The translations under genes and the position numbers were made by a program. DNA of 64,000 nucleotides, taken from the NCBI GenBank assembly GCA_016795285.1, contig JAEUIC010000035.1, forward strand, positions 1 to 64,000, given 5' to 3'. Position 1 is the stretch's first letter. Every line of letters begins with the position of its first letter. This DNA comes from Planctomycetota bacterium. GTDB lineage: Bacteria; Planctomycetota; B15-G4; SIAN01. Shown piece by piece: positions 18,460-27,564 of the stretch. The notes below the pieces were generated by a model that saw nothing but the letters and a program-made list of their open reading frames with translations, ran no database searches and was not told the DNA's origin.

Positions 18460-18602
18460 CGCGCCGCGCACCGCGCGCGTCACCGCCGCTCGCGAGCGAC
18501 GTCTTGCGCGTGCGCGGAACGCCTCGACGCACGGTCGCGTCGGCGTCGCTCTCGGCCGCCACTCCCGCGCGGCGCGGCCGTGCCCAACGGAAGGAGAGGA
18601 CC

Positions 18603-19415
18603 ATGTTCCCTGCGACCACGCTCTCGATCTGCACCCTGCTCGTCGCGCTGCACGGCGGCGGCGACGTGCCCGACCAGAAGGGGCCGCCCGCGGCGCCCGC
18701 GGCGAAGGGCGCCACCGCGAAGGCGGCGGAGCGGCCCGACCCGCTCGCCGAGGCGAACCGGCTGAAGCGCTCCGCGGCCGGACAGGAGGGCGAGGCGAAG
18801 CACGCCGCGCTGCTCGCGGCCGCCGCCGAGTACGAGAAGGTCGCGAAGGGGGCCGGCGAGGAGGGGGCGCTCGTCGCCGAGGCGAGCTTCCGCGCCGGCG
18901 AGCTGTGGCGCACCTTGAAGCGCGAGGAGGAGGCGCAGCGCTGCTTCGAGCGCGCCACGGCGCACGTCGCGGCGGCACCGCGCGTCGCCGCGCGCGCCTG
19001 GCTCGAGCTCGGCCACGCGCAGCGGCGCGCCAAGCAGTTCGACGCGGCGGAGCGGCTCTACCAGCGCGTCCTCTCGATCGTGCCGGAGCAGCGGCGCGAG
19101 TCGGCGATGGCGCTCGGCTGGCAGGGCAAGTCGCTGCTGGCGAAGGGCGAGCTGGCGCAGGGCCACGCGCTGCTGCTCGCCGTCGGCGCGCGCTATCCCG
19201 AGTTCCGCACCGATGACATCCGCCACGTCGATCAGGTCGCCTGCGACTGGATCGAGGCCAACCGCCGCGAGGAGGCGCGCGCGCTGGTGGCCGACTGCCT
19301 CGCCCGCCACGCCGAGCCCGATGAAGGCGACGAGGAGGTCGACGCCGCGGTTCGCCGCGCGCTCGACAAGATGAAGAGCCGCAAGCTCCTCCTCGAGCCG
19401 CCCGCCAAGCAGTGA
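18603..19415 (+). CDS. Exported TPR-repeat protein
   Basis: 270 residues. The ATG has GGAGAGG seven bases upstream. A short hydrophobic leader (TTLSICTLLVALHGGG) may be a signal peptide or anchor, followed by an Ala/Pro/Lys-rich linker. From about 55 on the protein is alpha-helical with TPR-like units (AEASFRAGELWRTLKREEEA; AWLELGHAQRRAKQFDAAE; YQRVLSIVPE). TPR domains mount protein complexes; the partner is unknown. It lies downstream of the histidine kinase gene with a 143-base gap. Confidence 0.75.
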   Translation: MFPATTLSICTLLVALHGGGDVPDQKGPPAAPAAKGATAKAAERPDPLAEANRLKRSAAGQEGEAKHAALLAAAAEYEKVAKGAGEEGALVAEASFRAGELWRTLKREEEAQRCFERATAHVAAAPRVAARAWLELGHAQRRAKQFDAAERLYQRVLSIVPEQRRESAMALGWQGKSLLAKGELAQGHALLLAVGARYPEFRTDDIRHVDQVACDWIEANRREEARALVADCLARHAEPDEGDEEVDAAVRRALDKMKSRKLLLEPPAKQ

Positions 19416-19508
19416 CCGCAGCGCCGTGACCGTCGCGTCGCCGCCGCGGCCCACCCCGCCCGGCGGCGCGCGGTCCCCCGCGCCCGTCGCTCTACCCCTC
19501 AGCGCCGC

Positions 19509-19559
19509 GCGTGACGGCGCCGCGCGTCGCCAGCCGCGTCACGCGTGACGGCGCCGCGC
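19509..19559. repeat. Direct repeat pair flanking a palindrome
   Basis: The 17-mer GCGTGACGGCGCCGCGC occurs at 19509-19525 and 19543-19559. Between and within it lies a 14-bp perfect palindrome CGTCACGCGTGACG (19537-19550). The element lies between the 3' ends of the TPR gene and the convergent ugd gene, so it may be a transcription end site or simply GC-rich low complexity; there is no T run. Confidence 0.5.
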
Positions 19560-19656
19560 CGGGGTGGCAGATGCGAGGAGGAGCGTCCCGAAGCTGTGTC
19601 CGCAGGACACTGCGATGGGCGCTCCGACGACGCAGATGCCGCCCCGCCGCAAGCCG

Positions 19657-20955
19657 TCAGAGGCCGATGCCGATGTAGTGGTACCCCTGCGCCCGCAGTT
19701 CCTTGGCGTCGTAGAGGTTGCGGCCGTCGAGGATGGTCGGCTCGCGCAGGAGCGACTTCAGCCGCTCGAAGTCGGGGTTGCGGAACTCGTTCCACTCGGT
19801 GACGACCATGAGGGCGTCGCACCCTTCGGCGGCTTCGTACATGCCCTTGCACATCGTGACGGCGTCGCCGACCACCTTCTTGGTCGGCTCCATGGCGACC
19901 GGGTCGAACGCCTTCACCGTCGCGCCCGCCTTGCGCAGCAGGTCGATCAGCACCAGCGCCGGCGCCTCGCGGATGTCGTCGGTGCGCGCCTTGAACGCGA
20001 GCCCCCACAGCGCGACCGTCTTGCCGGCGAACGCGCCCTTCCAGTGCTTGGCGAGCCGATCGAAGAGGTGGCGCTTCTGCGCGTGGTTCACCTCCTCGAC
20101 CGCCTCCATGACGCGGAAGCGGTAGCCGTACTCCTTGGCGGTCGAGACGATCGCCTTGCTGTCCTTCGGGAAGCAGGAGCCGCCGTAGCCGACGCCCGGG
20201 AAGAGGAAGCTGTGGCCGATGCGCGTGTCGCTGGCGATCCCCTCGCGCACCTTGTTGACGTCGGCGCCGACCCGCTCGCAGATCTGCGCGATCTCGTTCA
20301 TGAACGAGATGCGCGTGGCCAGCATCGCGTTGGCGGCGTACTTGGTGAGCTCGGCGCTGACGACGTCCATCACGATGACCGGGTTGCCGGTGCGGACGAA
20401 CGGCGCGTAGAGGCGCTTCATCACCTCGGCGGCGCGCGGCTCGTCGCAGCCGATCACCACGCGGTCGGGCTTCAGGAAGTCGTTGACCGCGTTGCCTTCC
20501 TTGAGGAACTCGGGGTTGCTCACCACCGCGATCGGGTGGCTCGTCTCCCCCTGCGCGGCCGCCTTCACCTTCGCGGCGGTGCCGACCGGGACGGTCGACT
20601 TGTCGACGATCACCTTCGGGCCGTTGGCGGCCTTGCCGATGCTGCGCGCCGCGGCCAGCACGTACTGGAGGTCGGCCGAGCCGTCCTCGCCCGACGGCGT
20701 CCCGACCGCGATGAAGATCACCTCGGCGGCGCGCACGGCGGCCGCGAGGTCGGTCGTGAAGGAGAGCCGCTTCTCCTCCTTGTTGCGCTTCACCAGCGGC
20801 TCGAGCCCCGGCTCGTAGATCGGGATCTCGCCGGCGTTCAGGCGGGCGATCTTCTTGTCGTCGATGTCGACGCAGGCGACGGTGTTGCCCGTCTCGGCCA
20901 GGCACGACCCGGCCACCAACCCGACGTACCCGGTGCCCACCACGGCGATCTTCAT
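19657..20955 (-). CDS. ugd: UDP-glucose 6-dehydrogenase
   Basis: 432 residues. The enzyme oxidises UDP-glucose to UDP-glucuronate with two NAD+, giving the uronic-acid precursor for acidic polysaccharides. The NAD-binding motif GTGYVGLVAG is at 7-16; the catalytic Cys (near 260) lies in GVGYGGSCFPKD; NPEFLKEGNAVNDF and KYAANAMLATRISFMNE are the other family blocks, and the C-terminal UDP-binding domain is complete (WGLAFKARTDDIREAPA). It is divergent from tRNA-Val and the polysaccharide operon that starts 630 bases away, so a shared role in polymer synthesis is likely though not proven. Confidence 0.95.
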   Translation of the reverse strand: MKIAVVGTGYVGLVAGSCLAETGNTVACVDIDDKKIARLNAGEIPIYEPGLEPLVKRNKEEKRLSFTTDLAAAVRAAEVIFIAVGTPSGEDGSADLQYVLAAARSIGKAANGPKVIVDKSTVPVGTAAKVKAAAQGETSHPIAVVSNPEFLKEGNAVNDFLKPDRVVIGCDEPRAAEVMKRLYAPFVRTGNPVIVMDVVSAELTKYAANAMLATRISFMNEIAQICERVGADVNKVREGIASDTRIGHSFLFPGVGYGGSCFPKDSKAIVSTAKEYGYRFRVMEAVEEVNHAQKRHLFDRLAKHWKGAFAGKTVALWGLAFKARTDDIREAPALVLIDLLRKAGATVKAFDPVAMEPTKKVVGDAVTMCKGMYEAAEGCDALMVVTEWNEFRNPDFERLKSLLREPTILDGRNLYDAKELRAQGYHYIGIGL

Positions 20956-21277
20956 CGCAGCTCTTCTCCCGCCTTCCAGCTGACGCTCGGCGCGCGCTGG
21001 CCGGCGCCGGCGAAGGCGCTCGGCTCGGCCGAGGGGGCGACCCTTATAGTTGCCCCCGTTTCCCCCGCAATCGGCGCGGACGTGCCTCCCTCATCGGGCA
21101 TGGCCTCGCACGACCTCAAGTCGCAACCGCGAGCGGCACGTTCGAGCCGCCACCGCGGGACGCGACTCGCCACCGCCACCGCAACGACGTCTTCAAGCCG
21201 CGCGCCGTGCCGAGAGGCACGACCCGGCGCACCGGCCTCGCGAACGCGCAACGTTCTCCGATCGCAACGATCCCTCC
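20956..21277. other. Intergenic region between ugd and tRNA-Val
   Basis: A 322-base stretch without a credible gene. It should hold the ugd promoter (minus strand) and the tRNA promoter (plus strand). TTATAGTT at 21042-21049 is the most AT-rich word and could serve as a -10 element in either direction; on the plus strand it is followed by a C run like other candidate promoters in the window. No matching -35 box is obvious. Confidence 0.4.
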
Positions 21278-21354
21278 GGGCGATTAGCTCAGCTGGCTAG
21301 AGCACCCGCCTTACACGCGGGCTGTCGCGGGTTCGAATCCTGCATCGCCCACCA
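21278..21354 (+). tRNA. tRNA-Val (anticodon TAC)
   Basis: A complete cloverleaf can be drawn: acceptor GGGCGAT paired with ATCGCCC, D arm GCTC/GAGC, anticodon stem CCCGC/GCGGG with loop CTTACAC, T arm GCGGG-TTCGAAT-CCTGC. The anticodon is TAC, so it reads valine codons GUA and GUG. The discriminator A and a genome-encoded CCA (21352-21354) follow. It is a solitary tRNA directly upstream of the polysaccharide operon. Confidence 0.97.
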
Positions 21355-21588
21355 CCGTCGCGCCCGCGCACCGCGCCGCGGCGAGCCGCGCTGCGGGCCG
21401 CCGCTGGCGCGCGGCGATCCAGCCGATGGACCGCGCCTCCAGCCCTTGGATCGCGTGGACGGTCCGCCGCGCACGAGTTGCACTCCCCGAGCGCGCCCGC
21501 GGTGGCACGACGGGAAGCTCCTGCACGATCGGCCCGCTTCATCAACCCTTCATCGACGGTCCCGCCTTTGCCCAAGGCGTCCACCGTC

Positions 21589-23949
21589 ATGCGACTCCGC
21601 CGCTCCACCACCTTCGTCACCCTCCGCGCCACCGCGCCGCTGCTGCTGCTCGCCAGCGCCGCCTGCGGCCGCCGCTTCGAGGCGGCGCGCCTCCCCGCGC
21701 CCGGCGGCAGCAACCCGCCTCCGGTCGACCCGCCGATCGCGGTGATCGAGACGGGCGCGGCGCGCTTCGGCGGGGTCGCCGGCCTCACGCCGCTCGCCGA
21801 CGGCTTCGTGGTCGAGTGGGAGCCGCTGCGGCTCGACGACGGCAGCGCCGATCCGAACTTCGCCTACGACCTCTTCGCGACGCTCGACGGTTCGTCGCCC
21901 GACGTCGACGGCGTGCCGACCCTCACCACCGCCCCCGGTGCCGAGCGGGCGACGCTCGCCGGCCTCGCGCTCGGGACGCGCCTCCACGTCGCGGTCCGCG
22001 CCTTCGAGCTCGCGCCCGGCGGCTCGCTCGATCGCAACCCGGTGGTCCTCTCCGGCGAGGTGCGGCCGCTCTTCTGGATCGACGCGGCGGCCGGCGGCGG
22101 CGGCGACGGCAGCGCGCCCGATCGGCCGCTGCAGCGGATCAACGACGCGGTCGGCGCGGCCTTCGTCAGCGGCGGCAACTTCCTGCTCGCCGAAGGGACC
22201 TACGTCGAGGAGGTCGCCCTCTTCGGCGGCATGCACCTCTACGGCGGCTACCCGACCGGCTTCACCTCGGACGAGCGCGCCGCGCAGCGCACCGTGATCG
22301 CCCCGGCCGACGGCGCCGCCGTCGCGATCCGCCTCTTCTCCAGCAGCAAGCCGACCACCGTCGACCGCGTCGAGCTCGCGGGCGGCGGCACGGTGAGGAA
22401 CGGCCTCGACCTCCGCGACGCCGACCTGCAGCTCGCGCGCGTCGCCATCAGCGGCTTCGCGGCCGAGGGGATCGCGCTCTCGAGCCGGCAGCGCGTCTCG
22501 CAGCTCCGCTTCCAGCAGCTCGTCGTCAGCGGTTGCGGCGCCGAGGGGATGCAGGCGCAGGGCAGCGTCGACGCGCTCTTCGCGCAGGCGAGCTTCCTCG
22601 GCAACGCGCACGAGGGGCTCGAGTTCGACGACCTCACCGCCGAGCCGAACGAGACCAGCGTGCTCCGGCTCTGGCGCTGCAACGGCTCGGGCAACGGCGA
22701 GGAGGGGCTCGACGCCGACCTCGACGAGCTCGATCCGCTGAGCGGCACGAGTTCCAACGACGGCGAGATCGAGGTCGTGCTCGACGCGTCGGCCTTCGAG
22801 GAGAACGGCAGCGACGGCGTCCTGCTCGACATCGACTACGACGCGGCCGACGGCCTCTTCGCGCGCGCCCTGCTGCGCGACTGCCGCTTCCGCGGGAACG
22901 GCGGCTACGGCCTGCAGCTCGACGGCGACCAGGCGGGCCTCTACGTGCTCTCCGGCAACCGCGTCAGCGCCAATCGCCTCGGCGGCGTGCTGGCCGGCAG
23001 CGATTCGCCCGATGGCGGCCGCGCGCTCTACCTCGCCGCCAACCACGTCGACCTCGGCAACGGCGGCAGCGGCTGGCAGGTGGTCGGCCCGGCCGACACC
23101 GCGCTCTCCCACTTCGTCTCGCTCGGCGCGAACGGCGCGGCGCTGGCCGGCAACGGCGCACTGCGCTGCGCGAACGGCGCGTTCTGGAACGGCGGCGCGC
23201 CGCAGACGGCCGCGGTCGAGTGGTCGCTGCTCGCCGGCGGCGGGCGCGGCTGCTTCAGCGGCCCGCTCGAGTTCGCCGCGACGCCGCGCGCGACCTTCTT
23301 CACCGCCGCCGCCGACGGCGCCGATCGCGTGCGCGTGCCGTCCGGCGTCGCCGTCGCGCTCGGCGACTTCCTCGAACTCGACGACGACGACGTGGCGCGC
23401 GAGGTGGTCGCGCTCGCCGGCGATCGCGCCCTCTTCAGCCCGCCGCGCGCCGGCGGCGTGCCGGCCGCGACCTTCGTCGCCCTGCTGCCCGGCAACAGCG
23501 CGAGCGAGGACTTCACGCTGCGCGCGGGCTCGAGCTGGCGCGATCGCGGCGACCCGCTCGAGCGCGACCGCGACGACTCGACCACCGACGTCGGCCGCGA
23601 CGGCGGCCTCCTCGCCGACTTCGCGCCGACCGCCGCGCGCCGCCTCCCGTTCGTGGTCGAAGCGCTGCTGCCGGGCGGCGGAGTCGCCGCCGTCGCGCCG
23701 ACCGCGCTCGAGGTCCGCTTCACCCGCGCCGTGCGCGCGAGCAGCGTCGACGCGGCGAGCTTCGCGGTCACGCTCGACGGCAACCCGGTCGCGGGCAGCC
23801 GCAGCGTCGCCGGCGACACGCTCCGTTTCGTGCCGGCAGCGCCGTTCGCGAGCGGCGCCCTCGAGGTCGCCCTCTCCGCCGAGCTGCAGGCCGACGCCGA
23901 CGGCAGCCCGCTCGCGCTGCCGCTGCGCTCCACGCTGGTGCTGCCATGA
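21589..23949 (+). CDS. Beta-helix lipoprotein, first gene of polysaccharide operon
   Basis: 786 residues from the ATG at 21589, which begins a standard lipoprotein signal (MRLRRSTTF, then LLLLASAAC with lipidated Cys26). A fibronectin-like region (about 45-165) is followed by a right-handed beta-helix entry (FWIDAAAGGGGDGSAPDRPL, then LLAEGTYVEEVALFGGMHLYGG) and about 350 residues of helix coils with NGSGNGEEGLDA and FRGNGGYGLQL turns. The C-terminal 100 residues look like a SbsA-type Ig-like domain (AVAPTALEVRFTRAVRASSVD). Helices of this fold in export systems include the AlgG epimerase type, but no catalytic His/Asp motif can be assigned. Its TGA overlaps the ATG of the next gene, so it belongs to the operon. 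Confidence 0.8.
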   Translation: MRLRRSTTFVTLRATAPLLLLASAACGRRFEAARLPAPGGSNPPPVDPPIAVIETGAARFGGVAGLTPLADGFVVEWEPLRLDDGSADPNFAYDLFATLDGSSPDVDGVPTLTTAPGAERATLAGLALGTRLHVAVRAFELAPGGSLDRNPVVLSGEVRPLFWIDAAAGGGGDGSAPDRPLQRINDAVGAAFVSGGNFLLAEGTYVEEVALFGGMHLYGGYPTGFTSDERAAQRTVIAPADGAAVAIRLFSSSKPTTVDRVELAGGGTVRNGLDLRDADLQLARVAISGFAAEGIALSSRQRVSQLRFQQLVVSGCGAEGMQAQGSVDALFAQASFLGNAHEGLEFDDLTAEPNETSVLRLWRCNGSGNGEEGLDADLDELDPLSGTSSNDGEIEVVLDASAFEENGSDGVLLDIDYDAADGLFARALLRDCRFRGNGGYGLQLDGDQAGLYVLSGNRVSANRLGGVLAGSDSPDGGRALYLAANHVDLGNGGSGWQVVGPADTALSHFVSLGANGAALAGNGALRCANGAFWNGGAPQTAAVEWSLLAGGGRGCFSGPLEFAATPRATFFTAAADGADRVRVPSGVAVALGDFLELDDDDVAREVVALAGDRALFSPPRAGGVPAATFVALLPGNSASEDFTLRAGSSWRDRGDPLERDRDDSTTDVGRDGGLLADFAPTAARRLPFVVEALLPGGGVAAVAPTALEVRFTRAVRASSVDAASFAVTLDGNPVAGSRSVAGDTLRFVPAAPFASGALEVALSAELQADADGSPLALPLRSTLVLP

Positions 23950-25160
23950 GCCGCGCGCGCCGCCTGCTGATCTACTCGCCCGACTCGTTCGGCCTCGGCC
24001 ACTTCCGCCGCTGCCTCTCGATCGCGCGCGAGCTCTCGATCGCCGATCCGGCGCTCTCGGTGCTCTGCCTCACCGGCTCGCCGAAGCCCTCGCTCTTCGC
24101 CTACCCCCGCGGCTTCGACACGGTGAAGCTGCCGTCGCTGACCAAGGACGCCGACGGCGCCTACCAGTCGCTGTCGGGGAACCTCGAGCTCGCGCGCCTG
24201 GCCGCGCTGCGCACCTCGATCGTCGACGCGACGCTGCGCGACTTCGAGCCCGATCTCCTCCTGGTCGACCACGCGCCGCTCGGCACGCTCGGAGAGCTGT
24301 TGCCGGTGCTCGAGCGGCTGCGTGGCGATCCTTCGGTCACCACGGTGCTCGGCCTGCGCGACGTGATCGACAGCCCCGAGCGGACCGCCGCCGAGTGGGC
24401 CGAGCGCGACCTCGCGCGCCGCGTCCCCGAGCTCTTCGATCGCGTGCTGGTCTACGGCGACCCGCGCGTCTGGAACACGATCGAGCGCTACGGCCTCGGC
24501 GCGGCGCTCGGCGAACGCGCGACGCACACCGGCATCGTCTGCCGCTGCATGCCGAAGCCGGCGCGCCCGAGCGGCTTCGACGGCCCGGCGCGCCGCGGCC
24601 GCGTGCTGATCACCACGGGCGGCGGCGCCGACGGCCTGCCGATCGTCGAGGACGCGCTCCACGCGCTGGCCGGCTGGAACGGGCCGGTGCGCGCCATCCT
24701 CGGCCCGCTCGCCGATCCGCAGGTGGGCGAGCGGCTGCGGGCGTTGGCGCGCGCGCTGCCCGACTGCACGCTGATCGGCTCGAGCCGCGCGATGTGCCGC
24801 GAGGTGCGCGACGCCGACGCGGTGATCGCGATGGCGGGCTACAACACCGCCTACGAGACGCTGCGCGCCGGTCGCCTCTTCTTCGCGGTGCCGCGCCACG
24901 GCCCGCGCCTCGAGCAGCGGGTGCGCGCCGCGCGACTGGCCGAGCTCGGGCTCGCGGTCGCCGTCGACTCCGATCCCGCGTCCCGCCGCGCGAGCCTCGC
25001 GCACGCCCTCTCCACCACCCGCAGCGCCGACCTCCCGCCGGCTGCGCTGCGCCCCGACTTCCGCGGCGCGCGACGCGCCGCCGCCCACCTGCACGAGTGG
25101 CTCCTGGCGAGCCCGCGCGCCGCCGCGCCGCTCTCGCAGGCCGCTGGAGGCGCCCCGTGA
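23946..25160 (+). CDS. GT-B glycosyltransferase, COG4671-like
   Basis: 404 residues; the ATGA overlap with the previous gene fixes the start. The N-terminal LLIYSPDSFGLGHFRRCLS and PDLLLVDHAPLGTLGEL are typical of the MurG-related predicted glycosyltransferases of COG4671. The C-terminal half has RVLITTGGGADG and AVIAMAGYNTAYETLRAGR, the nucleotide-sugar-binding part of a GT-B fold. It should transfer a sugar from an NDP-sugar in the cytoplasm. Two more glycosyltransferases and an ABC exporter follow in the same transcript. Confidence 0.85.
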   Translation: MSRARRLLIYSPDSFGLGHFRRCLSIARELSIADPALSVLCLTGSPKPSLFAYPRGFDTVKLPSLTKDADGAYQSLSGNLELARLAALRTSIVDATLRDFEPDLLLVDHAPLGTLGELLPVLERLRGDPSVTTVLGLRDVIDSPERTAAEWAERDLARRVPELFDRVLVYGDPRVWNTIERYGLGAALGERATHTGIVCRCMPKPARPSGFDGPARRGRVLITTGGGADGLPIVEDALHALAGWNGPVRAILGPLADPQVGERLRALARALPDCTLIGSSRAMCREVRDADAVIAMAGYNTAYETLRAGRLFFAVPRHGPRLEQRVRAARLAELGLAVAVDSDPASRRASLAHALSTTRSADLPPAALRPDFRGARRAAAHLHEWLLASPRAAAPLSQAAGGAP

Positions 25161-26410
25161 GCCGCGTCGGTTACGTGCTGAAGAAGTTCCCGCGCTTGAG
25201 CGAGACGTTCATCCTCACCGAGCTGCTCGCGCTCGAGGAGCGCGGCGTGCCGCTGGTGATCTATTCGCTGCGCACGCCCGACGACCCGCGCTTCCACCCC
25301 GAGCTCGCGAAGCTGCGCGCCGAGGTGCGCTACGTGCAGGCCGGCAGCTTCGCCGACGCGCTCGCCCGCCTCACGCGCCGCGCGCTGCCGGAGCAGCGCC
25401 ACGCCATGGTCGCGCGCGCGCTCACCTTCGCCGCCGATCCGGCGCTGGCGCCCGAGGGCCAGACGCCCGCCGCGCTGCTCGACGAGGCGGCCGCCGCGAT
25501 CCGCATCGCCGAGCTCGCCGAGCGCGACGGCGTCGGCCACCTGCACGCCCACTTCGCCACCGTCGCCGCGCGCGTCGCGGCGCTGGCCGGCGCGCTGCGC
25601 GGCATCCCCTACAGCGTCACGGGCCACGCGAAGGACCTCTACCGCGAGACGGTCAACCCGCGCCTGCTCGACCGGCTGGCGCGCGATGCCGCCGCGTTCG
25701 TCACGGTGTGCGACGCCAACGTCGACCACCTGCGCCGCACGCTCTCGCCGGCCGGCTTCGCGCGCGTCCGGCGCATCTGGAACGGCATCGACCTCGCCGC
25801 GTTCGGCGCCGTCGAGCGGCGCCCCGCCTCGGCGCCCACCGTGCTGGCGATCGGCCGCCTCGTGAAGAAGAAGGGGCTGCACGTGCTGCTCGACGCGCTG
25901 GCGCTGCTGGCGGCGCGCGGGCGCGCCCCGCAGCTGCGCATCGTCGGCGACGGCGAGGAGCGCGCCGCGCTCGAGCAGCAGGCGCGCACGCTCCACCTCG
26001 CCGACCGCGTCGCCTTCGTCGGCGCGCAGCCCTCCGACGGCGTGCGCCGCGAACTCGCCACCGCGACCCTCTTCGCGCTGCCGTGCGTCACCGACGACGA
26101 CGGCAACCAGGATGCGCTGCCGACCGTGCTGCTCGAGGCGATGGCGGCCGGCGTCGCGTGCGTCAGCACGACGCTCGGTGGCGTGCCCGAGATCCTCGAC
26201 CACGGTCGCGCGGGGCGCCTCGTCGCGCAGGAGGACGCCGCCGGACTCGCCGACGCGCTCGACGCGCTGCTCGCCGACGGCGCCGCCCGCGAGCAGCTCG
26301 CCGCCGCCGGCCGCGAGCGCGCGCAGCGCTGCTTCGATCGCCGCCAGGCTGCCGCCGAGCTCGCCGCGATCTACGCCGGCCAGCCGGTGGCCGCGGAAGC
26401 GAGCGCCTGA
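25157..26410 (+). CDS. GT4-family glycosyltransferase
   Basis: 417 residues from GTG at 25157 (GTGA overlap with the previous stop; GGAGG lies seven bases upstream). The N-terminus YVLKKFPRLSETFILTEL is the classic opening of colanic-acid-type (WcaL-like) GT4 enzymes. Also present are HLHAHFA, IPYSVTGHAKDLY, the donor-binding IGRLVKKKGLHVLLDA, and LLEAMAAGVACVSTTLGGVPEIL. A retaining transferase of cytoplasmic location that extends a lipid-linked or nascent polysaccharide is the usual role. Confidence 0.92.
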   Translation: MSRVGYVLKKFPRLSETFILTELLALEERGVPLVIYSLRTPDDPRFHPELAKLRAEVRYVQAGSFADALARLTRRALPEQRHAMVARALTFAADPALAPEGQTPAALLDEAAAAIRIAELAERDGVGHLHAHFATVAARVAALAGALRGIPYSVTGHAKDLYRETVNPRLLDRLARDAAAFVTVCDANVDHLRRTLSPAGFARVRRIWNGIDLAAFGAVERRPASAPTVLAIGRLVKKKGLHVLLDALALLAARGRAPQLRIVGDGEERAALEQQARTLHLADRVAFVGAQPSDGVRRELATATLFALPCVTDDDGNQDALPTVLLEAMAAGVACVSTTLGGVPEILDHGRAGRLVAQEDAAGLADALDALLADGAAREQLAAAGRERAQRCFDRRQAAAELAAIYAGQPVAAEASA

Positions 26411-27564
26411 TGCGCCTCGCCGACGCGCACCTCGCCTACCTCTCGACCGATCCGGGCATCTCGGCGGCCGGCACGAAGGGCGCCGCGCAGCACGTGCGCG
26501 AGATCAGCGAGACGCTTGCGCGCCGCTCGCGTCGCGCCACGCTCGCCGTCGCGCGCCGCGACGGCCCCGAGCCGCTGCCGGAGTTGCCGCTCTGCACGCC
26601 CGACGAGCTGCTGGCCGCGGTCGGCGCGCCGGGCGCCGCGCCGCTCGACCTGCTGGTCGAACGGTACGCGCTCGGCAGCACGCTCGGCCGCGCCATCGTC
26701 CGCGCCAGCGGTGCGCGCCACTGGCTCGAGGTGAACGCGCCGTTGATCGAGGAGGCGCAGGTGCATCGCGGCCTCGACGCCGCTGCCGCCGCTCGCGAGC
26801 GCGAGCAGTTGCGGGCGCTGCTGGCCGCCGTCGACGGCGTGCTCTGCGTCTCGCCGCCGCTCGTGCGCTGGTGCCTCGACCACGGCGCCGACCCGGCGCG
26901 CGTCCACCTCTTCCCGAACGGCTTCTGCGCGCGCCGCTTCGCCGCCCCGCCGCCGCGCGCCGCCGCGCGCGCTGCGCTGCGATTGGCCGACGACGCCTTC
27001 GTCGCGCTCTTCGCCGGCGGCTTCCGTCCCTGGCACGACCTGCCGACCCTGCTCGACGCCTTCGAGCAGCTGCGCGCCACCCATCCGCACGCGCGCCTCC
27101 TCCTCGCGGGCGACGGCCCCGAGCGGCGCGCGCTCGACGCGACGCGCTTGGCCTGCCTCGACGTGGTCGATCTCGGCCACGTGCCGGCGCGCGCGCTGCC
27201 CGCCGTGATGGCGGCGGCCGACGTCGGCCTCTCGCCCAATCGCGCGCGCGGCGGCGACTGGTTCTGCCCGCTGAAGATCGCCGAGTACCAGGCGGCCGGC
27301 CTCGCGGTGATCGCCACCGAAGGGACCGGCGGCCACGCGCCGCTCGACCACGGGACGACCGGGTTGCTGGTGCGCGAGGGCGACGCGGCGGCGCTGGCCG
27401 CGGCGCTGCGCACGCTGGCCGACGATCGCGCGCAACGCCTCGCGCTGGCGACGGCGGGACAGGCGCAGGCGCTCGCGCTCCACTCGTGGGAGCGGCGCGT
27501 CGACACGCTCGAGGGCTGGCTCTCCGCGCCGCGCGCGTCCGTTGCCGCCGGAGGCGTCGCATGA
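26410..27564 (+). CDS. Second GT4-like glycosyltransferase
   Basis: 384 residues; the ATG overlaps the previous stop as TGATG. The N-terminal domain (AYLSTDPGISAAGTKGAAQH) and C-terminal domain (LFAGGFRPWHDLPTLLDAFEQL; LKIAEYQAAGLAVIATEGTGG) fit a GT4/GT-B enzyme. The acceptor cannot be read from sequence. It follows another GT4 gene and precedes the ABC exporter, so it probably adds a further sugar to the same product. Confidence 0.87.
   Translation: MRLADAHLAYLSTDPGISAAGTKGAAQHVREISETLARRSRRATLAVARRDGPEPLPELPLCTPDELLAAVGAPGAAPLDLLVERYALGSTLGRAIVRASGARHWLEVNAPLIEEAQVHRGLDAAAAAREREQLRALLAAVDGVLCVSPPLVRWCLDHGADPARVHLFPNGFCARRFAAPPPRAAARAALRLADDAFVALFAGGFRPWHDLPTLLDAFEQLRATHPHARLLLAGDGPERRALDATRLACLDVVDLGHVPARALPAVMAAADVGLSPNRARGGDWFCPLKIAEYQAAGLAVIATEGTGGHAPLDHGTTGLLVREGDAAALAAALRTLADDRAQRLALATAGQAQALALHSWERRVDTLEGWLSAPRASVAAGGVA

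Noticed and set aside
21050-21745. Open frame running through tRNA-Val
   Set aside because: It crosses a complete tRNA gene and has no protein-like features.
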